Part shown: in pieces, positions 1 to 5,566 of the stretch
Numbering within the stretch: the stretch's first letter is position 1
Layout of the letters: every line of letters begins with the position of its first letter
Assembly (NCBI GenBank): GCA_947631755.1
Contig: CANRMO010000147.1
Coordinates: 1-6,264, forward strand
DNA length: 6,264 bases
Source: an uncultured Lachnospiraceae bacterium
Lineage (GTDB): Bacteria > Bacillota > Clostridia > Lachnospirales > Lachnospiraceae
Reading direction: 5' to 3'
Notes under the pieces: model-generated
Told to the model about the DNA's origin: nothing
Seen by the model: the letters and a program-made list of their open reading frames with translations, nothing else
Databases searched by the model: none
Translations under genes and position numbers: made by a program

Positions 1-180
1 TTTCTTCTTTCTTTTTGGGAGACTGCTTGTTTTTGTTATCTTTGTAATGTTGACAAATTTACCTTTTGTGACAGAGTACGGTATCCTGGAAGATGCCGCA
101 CGGGCTGCGCCGGCATGGAATATCTGTCCTAATACAACACAGGCCGCCATCAGAATAAATACTCTTTGCCACTTTCTCAT
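1..180 (-). CDS. Secreted protein of unknown function, N-terminal part only
   Basis: This reading frame starts at ATG 180-178 and stays open for 60 codons to the left edge, so the C-terminus is missing. The first 28 residues form a clear Sec signal peptide: a basic start (MRKWQR), a hydrophobic core at about 7-21 (VFILMAACVVLGQIF), and an Ala-rich end with an AxA cleavage site (A26-R27-A28, cut before A29). The exposed part is short and strongly basic, ending in KRKKK, and matches no family I can name. The ATG has only a weak Shine-Dalgarno. An in-frame GTG at 198-196 lies 11 nt after a good AGGAG (214-210) that overlaps the purE stop, so a start six codons earlier is possible. Cys14 sits inside the hydrophobic core without a proper lipobox, so a lipoprotein is unlikely. 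The gene follows purE on the same strand with a 32-nt gap and no hairpin between them. Confidence 0.65.
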   Translation of the reverse strand, partial: MRKWQRVFILMAACVVLGQIFHAGAARAASSRIPYSVTKGKFVNITKITKTSSLPKRKKK

Positions 181-212
181 TGTGTTTTCTTTATCCACGA
201 TTTTCTCAGCTC

Positions 213-725
213 CTACATCTGTCCGATATATGCATCGTATCCGAGACGGTCAAGTTTTTCTGCCTTTGCCAGCACACCGTCTTTCATTTCCTTTTTATAA
301 TCTTTCAGTTTCGCGCGCAGTTCCCTGTCTGAAACAGAGAGGATTTTGGCGGCCAAAATCGCCGCATTTGCCGCGCCATCAATGGCAACTGTGGCAACCG
401 GGATGCCGGATGGCATCTGGACGATCGAATACAGACTGTCTTCGCCGCCAAGGCTCTTTGTGTGGATCGGAATACCGATCACCGGAAGGTCGAACAAGGC
501 CGCACACATGCCCGGCAGATGGGCAGCGCCGCCCGCACCGGCAATGATCACTTCAATCCCGCGTCCCTCTGCCTCTGACGCATACTCCACAAAAATATCC
601 GGCATGCGGTGGGCGGAAATAATCGTCATCTCGTATTCAATACCAAACTTCTCTAACATCTCTGCAGCTTTTTTCATGATCGGAAGATCCGAATCACTCC
701 CCATCAAAATTCCTACTTTAGGCAT
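213..725 (-). CDS. purE: N5-carboxyaminoimidazole ribonucleotide mutase PurE
   Basis: PurE makes 4-carboxy-5-aminoimidazole ribonucleotide (CAIR) in the cytoplasmic de novo purine pathway, by moving the carboxylate of N5-CAIR (class I) or by carboxylating AIR directly (class II). The 170-residue length is typical. Family motifs are intact: GSDSD at 9-13 for phosphate and ribose binding, SAHRMP at 37-42 with the active-site His39, and AGAGGAAHLPGM at 62-73 with His69, followed by the SIVQMPSGIPVATVAI strand-loop region at 100-115. The SAHR motif favours class I, which would need PurK elsewhere in the genome; class II is not excluded. I chose ATG 725 because GGAGGA lies 8 nt upstream and the protein then begins at the usual MPKVGILMGS; the in-frame ATG at 764 would add 13 residues that do not resemble PurE. 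It starts 28 nt after the aminopeptidase stop, so the two are probably cotranscribed. No purine riboswitch or other pur gene is visible. Confidence 0.96.
   Translation of the reverse strand: MPKVGILMGSDSDLPIMKKAAEMLEKFGIEYEMTIISAHRMPDIFVEYASEAEGRGIEVIIAGAGGAAHLPGMCAALFDLPVIGIPIHTKSLGGEDSLYSIVQMPSGIPVATVAIDGAANAAILAAKILSVSDRELRAKLKDYKKEMKDGVLAKAEKLDRLGYDAYIGQM
225..253 (-). promoter_or_regulatory. Possible sigma-A promoter inside the 3' end of purE
   Basis: On the minus strand there is TTGACC (253-248) as a -35 element, a 17-nt spacer, and TATATC (230-225) as a -10 element. Transcription would start near 218 and give the secreted-protein gene a leader of about 38 nt. The -35 matches the consensus at 5 of 6 bases and the -10 at only 4 of 6. 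The bases also encode conserved-looking PurE residues (the LDRLGYDAYIG stretch), so the match may be chance. Confidence 0.25.
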
Positions 726-733
726 ATCATTTT

Positions 734-739
734 TCCTCC
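734..739 (-). promoter_or_regulatory. Ribosome binding site of purE
   Basis: GGAGGA on the minus strand, 8 nt before ATG 725. It fixes the purE start at 725 and argues against the upstream in-frame ATG at 764. Confidence 0.85.
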
Positions 740-753
740 ATTCTGTGTCAGCC

Positions 754-2757
754 TCACGGCTCATTTAAACTTTCCGTTCCCGGCAGCACGAATCTGCCGT
801 CGTGTATCAGCACAATCTCTGTCCCGTCACTGGTATAAACCACGATATCTCCCAGTTCATCATAGGGAATCGTGATATCTGTGTGGCAGTTAAAATACGC
901 CTTTTCAATATCCGTGTGCCGGAGCAGGGAACACTCATTTTCCTTTGCGATAATCTCCTTGCCGTCGGGATTATGCAAAACCACATCCTCGCTCATGGAA
1001 TAGCACGTATCGCCCAGTGCAAAGTGAGGACCTGTCTTTTCTGCTATCAGTATCGGCAGTTTTTCCTCAATATCAAATCTGCGGCCCATCGCATAGGCAG
1101 TCGTATTTGTCCCGATGGCAAATTCCCCGATCGGCAGCGTATCCCGGTTGTGCAAAATATTCTCCTTGATATACTTCCGATTCTCCTCTTCTGTCCCATA
1201 ATTGGAACAGCTATATGCAGAGACCATACCATTTTCAAAAGTAAATTCCAGATCCTCATACCGGAGCTGGTTCAGATACACCTGGGTTACGTGTAATGTC
1301 CCGTCCGTCCCCTTAAGGAGCGGCGAGGTAAATACCTCTCCCACAGGTATATTCACATCCGCAAGGCAATTTTCAAAATTTGTCTGCCGTGAGGGATCTT
1401 CTAGCGGATGAAGTTTTACTTTGATATCCGTGCGGTTTCTGCCCCGCCCGGTGACGCGGACATAATCTCCCTGATTCAGCGCATCGATCAACGCCTGCTG
1501 GATGTTCCGGTACTCCTCCATATCCAGCGTGTTGACTTCCACCGTCGCTTCAAAAATCTCTTCAAACTGCGGCCCAATTTCGGGAACCGGATAGGCAATA
1601 ATCGTAAAACTGTACTCATCCTGCGGGATATACCGGTTCTGGATCAGCGTGTAATCCCTCGTGTAGCCGATCGAGAGTTTCTCCTGTTCCCCGGAAAATG
1701 CCGGGCTGTCCTCTTTTGTCTCCGGTACAAAAAGAGCCTCACCAAATGTCTCAATAACAGCCGGGCCAGCGTATTCCACGGCCTCCTTTTTATACTTTTC
1801 AAAAATGCGCTCTGCTGTTTTCAGGCGCTCTTTGACAAGGGCGTGGTTTAAGTAGAGAGCCTCATCAAAGCGGTGGTCATAACCATACTGTTTGTTCGGT
1901 GAGGTGCTGACAACCCCCACAGACTTTGTGTTGGAGCGCCTCGTAAACACAGGTCTCAATCCCATTTCGGCAAACTGCCGGACAGCCTGGCGCACCATAG
2001 GCTCAAACCCGATATGGTACCGGATCTGTACTGTCGATTTTTTTGCCAGGTCAATGCCCGCCGCTATAAATCCCTGACGGTATCCCTCGGTATATGTCTT
2101 CGCCATAGAGGCCAGCCTCTCCTCTGGCAGCGAGGCCAGATAGGACGCCAGGCGGATCTCATTATCTGAGATATATTCCCCATAGTTATACAGATAAGAT
2201 GTGTCAGAAAAATCACTCTCCATCACGATCTTGTGTATCAGGGCGTTTTCATCGGGGATCAGCATACGGCAGATGTTCTTTTCCATCTGCTCCTCATCGT
2301 AATCATGGATGAAATAATATATATTTTCTTTGAGAAAGCGCTCTTTCCCGTCATTCTCTGCCAAAATCTCCGCGACCTGAAGAAAGAGTTCCATACAGAG
2401 AAGAACCCCATACAGGTCTCCCTCATAAGCTGCCACAATGGAGTCGCGGAATTTCGCGTAATACCAGCAGAGGTACTGCCCGGTATCCTTCCCGAATTTC
2501 TCTGCCGCAAAGGCCGGGTCTGCATAAGAACTCCCATAGGCATCCCCCTCTATGTCCCGGTACAGCCTATGGTTCCAGCGGACGTAGTCCCTCTCCTTTC
2601 CCTCTGCTTCCAACACTTCTGCCACCGTCTGAAAGAGCTCCGCCACACGGCAGATGTAATCTGCATATTCCCCGGACACCTCACGGGGCAGTTCCGATAT
2701 CCTCTCCCTGGCGAGATCGTATCTTTCTCTTATGATATCCTGTTCTGTCTCACTCAT
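754..2757 (-). CDS. M29-family metallo-aminopeptidase with long N-terminal extension
   Basis: A cytoplasmic metallo-aminopeptidase of the thermophilic aminopeptidase family (M29: AmpS, AmpT, PepS), expected to remove N-terminal residues from peptides using two divalent metal ions. Residue numbers are from ATG 2757 (667 aa). The M29 part begins near 225 (GFIAAGIDLAKKSTVQIRYH). The expected metal and catalytic residues are present in family order: Glu474 in GEVFTSP, Glu545 in GEFAIGTN, Glu573 and His578 in EKTGPHFALG, and His625 and Asp627 in CHTDITI. Tyr586 is a candidate for the catalytic tyrosine, one residue further from His578 than I recall in AmpT. The usual family length is about 370-410, so residues 1 to about 220 are extra; they are acidic, probably helical, and rich in Tyr. 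No signal peptide or membrane segment is seen. The gene lies 46 nt after the end of rnpB and 28 nt before purE. The substrate preference cannot be read from sequence. Confidence 0.9.
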   Translation of the reverse strand: MSETEQDIIRERYDLARERISELPREVSGEYADYICRVAELFQTVAEVLEAEGKERDYVRWNHRLYRDIEGDAYGSSYADPAFAAEKFGKDTGQYLCWYYAKFRDSIVAAYEGDLYGVLLCMELFLQVAEILAENDGKERFLKENIYYFIHDYDEEQMEKNICRMLIPDENALIHKIVMESDFSDTSYLYNYGEYISDNEIRLASYLASLPEERLASMAKTYTEGYRQGFIAAGIDLAKKSTVQIRYHIGFEPMVRQAVRQFAEMGLRPVFTRRSNTKSVGVVSTSPNKQYGYDHRFDEALYLNHALVKERLKTAERIFEKYKKEAVEYAGPAVIETFGEALFVPETKEDSPAFSGEQEKLSIGYTRDYTLIQNRYIPQDEYSFTIIAYPVPEIGPQFEEIFEATVEVNTLDMEEYRNIQQALIDALNQGDYVRVTGRGRNRTDIKVKLHPLEDPSRQTNFENCLADVNIPVGEVFTSPLLKGTDGTLHVTQVYLNQLRYEDLEFTFENGMVSAYSCSNYGTEEENRKYIKENILHNRDTLPIGEFAIGTNTTAYAMGRRFDIEEKLPILIAEKTGPHFALGDTCYSMSEDVVLHNPDGKEIIAKENECSLLRHTDIEKAYFNCHTDITIPYDELGDIVVYTSDGTEIVLIHDGRFVLPGTESLNEP

Positions 2758-2764
2758 TTCCACA

Positions 2765-2769
2765 CCTCT
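2765..2769 (-). promoter_or_regulatory. Ribosome binding site of the M29 aminopeptidase
   Basis: AGAGG on the minus strand, 7 nt before ATG 2757. A GTG two codons earlier (2763) directly abuts this site and could not use it, so the ATG is the better start. Confidence 0.75.
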
Positions 2770-2790
2770 ATTGAAAAATCAGTCCACAGC

Positions 2791-2803
2791 AAAAAAACAA
2801 AAA
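2791..2803 (-). terminator. U-rich tract ending the rnpB transcript
   Basis: TTTTTGTTTTTTT on the minus strand directly follows the 3' strand of helix P1 of rnpB. No local hairpin stands in front of it; the only stem touching it is P1, whose other strand lies more than 300 nt upstream in the RNA. It may be an intrinsic terminator that uses the terminal helix, or only a 3' processing or pausing site with readthrough into the aminopeptidase gene. Confidence 0.4.
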
Positions 2804-3146
2804 GAGTAGCACGATAAGCCGAGTTCTGTCGTTGGATGATCATCTATCTGGTCCTGCCGTCACCGGCAGGCTCAAGCGGCCTACCCGAAAGCACGACGGG
2901 CCGCCGTATCGCTCTCTGTTCGGCCTTGCTTCGGATGGGGTTTACATGTGCCCTCCCTGTTACCAGGGAGGCGGTGGGCTCTTACCCCGCCATTCCACCC
3001 TTACCGCAAAACGCGGCGGTTTATTTCTGTTGCACTTGCCTGGGAGTCACCTCCACCGGACGTTATCCGGCATCCTGCCCTGCGAAGCTCGGACTTTCCT
3101 CACCTGCCCCCTTTCGTCCGGACAGGCGCGATCATCTGTGCTACTC
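2804..3146 (-). ncRNA. rnpB: RNase P RNA (bacterial type A)
   Basis: The catalytic RNA of ribonuclease P, which works with the RnpA protein to cut 5' leaders from precursor tRNAs. It is about 343 nt. The ends pair perfectly as helix P1: GAGTAGCAC (3146-3138) with GTGCTACTC (2812-2804). The conserved GAGGAAAGTCC lies at 3101-3091, and P4 forms between AAGTCCGAG (3096-3088, with the universal bulged U) and ACTCGGCTT (2824-2816). The CR-III region (AAACCGCC) and the GGTAAGAGC-like segment follow in order. Hairpins with GNRA loops are at 2971-2952 (8-bp stem, GUAA loop, P13 position) and 2870-2853 (7-bp stem, GUGA loop, P18). The GGU at 2885-2883 corresponds to the bases that pair with tRNA 3' CCA. 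P18 and the overall order match type A, as in Clostridia and E. coli, not Bacillus type B. The exact ends could shift by a few bases. Confidence 0.97.
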
Positions 3147-4795
3147 TAGTTTAGTAGTATACCACCGCCGATAAATTCGCGCAAGATGGAATTCAACGGC
3201 ACATCGTGGGGGTCGATCGGGATGAAATAATCCAGAAATTTCAGCAGCCTCTGTGCCTCCGTGTACTCCGGACAATCCTTAGTCACCCGGAAGAGCACGG
3301 GATCCGCATACAGTTTCATCGCCGCAAGTTCATAGATCAGCGCGGAGTTAAACATAGCATCCGCTTCTTCCTGAAAGGGAAAAATATTTATACTCTCCCC
3401 GCGCCGCACAGAATTCCACATGGAAATGGTTTTCTGCGCCGTATTTCCCCTGGTCCTGGCATCCCGGATGATCCGGCGGATCAACCTCGCCTCTGTCGTC
3501 GGGATCCGGTTGTGCCGGTCCAGATTCAGAGTCGTGAGCGCGCTGATGTATATTTTATATTTGTTTTCCTTTGGTATCGTGTAAGTCAGTTTGTCATTCA
3601 GCCCGTGGATCCCCTCAATCACGAGGATCTCATCCTCGTCCAGTGTGAGTTCCGGTTTCGTGTACTCGCGGTTTCCCGTGATAAAGTTATAGGTTGGCAG
3701 ACGCACCGGCCTCCCCTCCAGAAGATCATTCAGATCCTGGTTGAACTGACGGATATCAATGGCTTCCAGGCACTCGTAATCATATTCACCGAACTCATCA
3801 CGCGGCGTATCCACGCGGTTTACGAAATAATCATCCAGTGCCACCGGGTGAGGTTTCAGTCCCAATGTTTTTAGCTGGGTGGACAGCCGGTAGGAAAATG
3901 TCGTCTTCCCCGAAGAGGACGGGCCGGCGATCGTGACAACCCGGCACCCCCTCTTTTCAATATCGACAGCAATGTCCCCGATCGTCTTCTCGTGCAGAGC
4001 CTCCTGGGTCAGCATAAGTTCCTGGAGATTGCCGTTCACGATCACTTCATTCAGCTCACCGACAGTTGAAACCTGTAATTTCCTGCACCATTCATTGGCC
4101 ACGCGCATCGTGCGGTACTGTTTCATGCTCGGCCGGTAGGGCGGCATGGTAGTCGGTTCATACCTTTTTGGCGCCACGAAAACAAAGCCCTCCTCAAAGA
4201 GCTCCAGCCGGAAATGCTCAAGAATGGAAGTGCTATAGGGCATTGCCCCGTAAAAATAATCTGTGAATTTCCCCAGATTATATACCGTCATGCGGGAATT
4301 TTTCCGATATTCCATAAGTTTTCCCTTTTCCGGCATATTCAGTGATTCAAAGAGCTGCCTGGCATCCCGGGTGCGGATAATCTGTTTCTCAAAACGGATA
4401 TCCTCCCTGACATCCTCCCTCATCCGTTTTTCCACTCTCTCGATCAGTTCCTGGTCCAGCAGCACATCCCCCGACAAACGGCAGAAATAACCGCTGTCCA
4501 GACAGAAATCTATCGTGACTTTTCCAATCTTATCCTCCGGTACCTCGCTGTAGATCGCTTTCAGAAGCAGCATAGACAGACCGCGTATATATACCCTGTG
4601 TCCGTCTTTATCCTGTGTGGTGCACAACTGTACCACGCTGCCCTCCTGGACGCTGTGATAGAGCTCCTGTACTGCTCCGTTCACCTTTGCCACAATAATC
4701 GGATATTTGTAATTTTTCTGGTACATCCTGCTCAGCTCATAGAGCGTCATACCTTCCGGACAAGTAATTTCCTCCTCTTCTAATGTGATCTGCAT
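3146..4795 (-). CDS. TGS-domain nucleoside kinase (uridine-kinase-like)
   Basis: A 549-residue cytoplasmic protein of three parts. Residues 1 to about 60 are a TGS domain (small beta-grasp fold of ThrRS, SpoT and Obg-type GTPases). Residues about 68-212 resemble the second N-terminal (editing) domain of threonyl-tRNA synthetase, for example KLMEYRKNSRMTVYNLGKF, but without its metal-site residues. Residues about 280-520 are a uridine kinase/phosphoribulokinase-type P-loop domain: Walker A GPSSSGKTT (291-299), DDYF (321-324), PTYNF (367-371), Walker-B-like LVIEGIHGL (391-399), and LID arginines in RRIIRDARTRG (440-450). It most likely phosphorylates a nucleoside using NTP. The uridine/cytidine kinase motif FDHPDAFD is replaced by YECLEAID (340-347), so the base specificity is uncertain. 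ATG 4795 follows a perfect AGGAGG by 6 nt and trmK by 12 nt, suggesting an operon. The TAG stop overlaps the first base of rnpB. Confidence 0.9.
   Translation of the reverse strand: MQITLEEEEITCPEGMTLYELSRMYQKNYKYPIIVAKVNGAVQELYHSVQEGSVVQLCTTQDKDGHRVYIRGLSMLLLKAIYSEVPEDKIGKVTIDFCLDSGYFCRLSGDVLLDQELIERVEKRMREDVREDIRFEKQIIRTRDARQLFESLNMPEKGKLMEYRKNSRMTVYNLGKFTDYFYGAMPYSTSILEHFRLELFEEGFVFVAPKRYEPTTMPPYRPSMKQYRTMRVANEWCRKLQVSTVGELNEVIVNGNLQELMLTQEALHEKTIGDIAVDIEKRGCRVVTIAGPSSSGKTTFSYRLSTQLKTLGLKPHPVALDDYFVNRVDTPRDEFGEYDYECLEAIDIRQFNQDLNDLLEGRPVRLPTYNFITGNREYTKPELTLDEDEILVIEGIHGLNDKLTYTIPKENKYKIYISALTTLNLDRHNRIPTTEARLIRRIIRDARTRGNTAQKTISMWNSVRRGESINIFPFQEEADAMFNSALIYELAAMKLYADPVLFRVTKDCPEYTEAQRLLKFLDYFIPIDPHDVPLNSILREFIGGGILLN
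3156..3184 (-). promoter_or_regulatory. Probable rnpB promoter inside the kinase gene
   Basis: On the minus strand, TTGCGC (3184-3179) as a modest -35 element, a 17-nt spacer, and TATACT (3161-3156, 5 of 6 consensus) as -10, preceded by TG at the extended -10 position (TGGTATACT). Start of transcription is predicted at about 3150-3147, 1-4 nt before the first base of helix P1, so little or no 5' leader would remain. The whole promoter lies within the last 13 codons of the nucleoside kinase gene. Confidence 0.75.
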
Positions 4796-4800
4796 CTTAA

Positions 4801-4807
4801 ACCTCCT
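4801..4807 (-). promoter_or_regulatory. Ribosome binding site of the nucleoside kinase
   Basis: AGGAGGT, fully complementary to the 16S rRNA tail, 5 nt before ATG 4795 and starting one base after the trmK stop codon. It indicates efficient, independent initiation for the kinase. Confidence 0.9.
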
Positions 4808-5566
4808 TTATTCTCGCGAAGCTAGGTCATGCCCCGTAGCTTGCTGCGGGGTATTTGACTGCGCCAGTATATCACGGATCCCTTCTATTTTATGCTCAAG
4901 TTCCGCCACTCTTGTCAACACACCGTCTGTCTTGTGCTGCATACTGCTTTCTCCGCGGACAGATTTTAAGCGGCAGAGAATCTGCTGCAGCTTTTTTCTC
5001 TCGGAAATCAGATACTCCCGGTAGAGAGGATTTCTCTCTGACAGCAGAACGCGCCCGTACTCATACTCCGTCCCGGTATAGGGAATCTCCTCTCTCCCAC
5101 ACAGGGCGCGGACCGCCAGATAAAATTTGCCGTGGTCCATACAACACGACTCTCTCTGTATATAATATCCCAGTGAGTGCAGGGTCTTCCGCACTTCCCG
5201 CACATCTGACTGCGGCTGGAGCACAAGTGTCCCGATCCCGGAGAGAATATCTGGATGATCGGACAGAATTTTACATATGAGCATTCCCCCCATGCCGGCA
5301 ATCAGCAGAGTATCCGCCTCACCCGGCCGGAGCGCTGAAAGCCCGTCACTCAGGCGGCACCGGATCTCATCCTCTAATCCTGCGGCGCGGATGTTTCTCC
5401 CAGCGGCCTGCAGCGGGCCGCGGTTGACATCCATTGCAAGGCAGCGACAGTTTTTTTCCCGCGCCAGATAGATGGAGACATAGCCGTGGTCACACCCGAT
5501 ATCGGCCACACGGGAATTTTCCGGCACAAGCTCCGCATTCATTGCAAGGCGCGCACTCAGTTCCAT
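4808..5566 (-). CDS. trmK: tRNA (adenine(22)-N1)-methyltransferase
   Basis: Uses S-adenosylmethionine to methylate N1 of A22 in the D-arm of certain tRNAs (the B. subtilis YqfN/TrmK family). The 252-residue protein has a class I Rossmann methyltransferase domain at about 1-150: SAM-binding motif I ADIGCDHGY (21-29), an acidic residue after the second strand (Asp46 in AMDVN), the family motif IAGMGG (89-94), and LQPQSD (116-121). Residues about 185-234 form the helical, probably coiled-coil C-terminal domain typical of TrmK. The last 17 residues look like an added low-conservation tail, partly encoded by a palindromic hairpin. ATG 5566-5564 overlaps the rpoD stop as TGATG, which points to translational coupling; a fair AAAGGA lies 12 nt upstream inside rpoD. 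The rpoD-trmK order is common in Firmicutes, but the nif3-like gene often found next is absent here. Confidence 0.94.
   Translation of the reverse strand: MELSARLAMNAELVPENSRVADIGCDHGYVSIYLAREKNCRCLAMDVNRGPLQAAGRNIRAAGLEDEIRCRLSDGLSALRPGEADTLLIAGMGGMLICKILSDHPDILSGIGTLVLQPQSDVREVRKTLHSLGYYIQRESCCMDHGKFYLAVRALCGREEIPYTGTEYEYGRVLLSERNPLYREYLISERKKLQQILCRLKSVRGESSMQHKTDGVLTRVAELEHKIEGIRDILAQSNTPQQATGHDLASRE
4832..4851. repeat. REP-like hairpin inside the 3' end of trmK
   Basis: CCCCGTAG, a 4-nt loop CTTG, then CTGCGGGG: an 8-bp stem with one G-T pair. Outer bases may extend it (GTCA near 4827 with TGAC near 4856). Neither strand has a T run after the stem, so it is not an intrinsic terminator. 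It is fully within trmK, encoding part of the tail NTPQQATGHDLASRE. The compact GC-rich palindrome resembles dispersed repeats of other bacterial genomes, but only one copy is present in this window. Confidence 0.5.

Noticed and set aside
137..145. Lipobox at Cys14 of the secreted protein
   Set aside because: The Cys lies mid-way through the hydrophobic core with Met at -3, and a better AxA signal peptidase I site follows at 26-28.
723..764. ATG 764 as the purE start
   Set aside because: It adds 13 residues unlike PurE, overlaps the aminopeptidase end, and ignores the strong GGAGGA placed before ATG 725.
346..768. 140-codon plus-strand frame opposite purE
   Set aside because: It is the complement of conserved PurE codons, including those for the glycine-rich motif, with no independent evidence of coding.
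2755..2763. GTG at 2763 as start of the aminopeptidase
   Set aside because: It directly abuts the Shine-Dalgarno; ATG 2757 has AGAGG at the right spacing of 7 nt.
2764..2803. Separate promoter for the aminopeptidase in the gap after rnpB
   Set aside because: No pair of -35 and -10 elements with acceptable spacing is visible; T-rich bases give only chance partial matches.
2233..2817. 194-codon plus-strand frame opposite the aminopeptidase and the rnpB end
   Set aside because: It is antisense to the peptidase N-terminal region and runs into the RNase P RNA. No recognisable product.
2832..3174. Three overlapping plus-strand open frames of 68-112 codons across rnpB
   Set aside because: They are antisense to a structured RNA whose helices and conserved blocks are all accounted for.
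3206..3874. 222-codon open frame on the plus strand opposite the nucleoside kinase
   Set aside because: It lies wholly antisense to a well-supported gene with clear family motifs. Its translation resembles no protein and reflects the codon bias of the other strand.
4832..4851. Hairpin in trmK as a rho-independent terminator
   Set aside because: No T run follows the stem on either strand, and the coding frame continues to a downstream stop.
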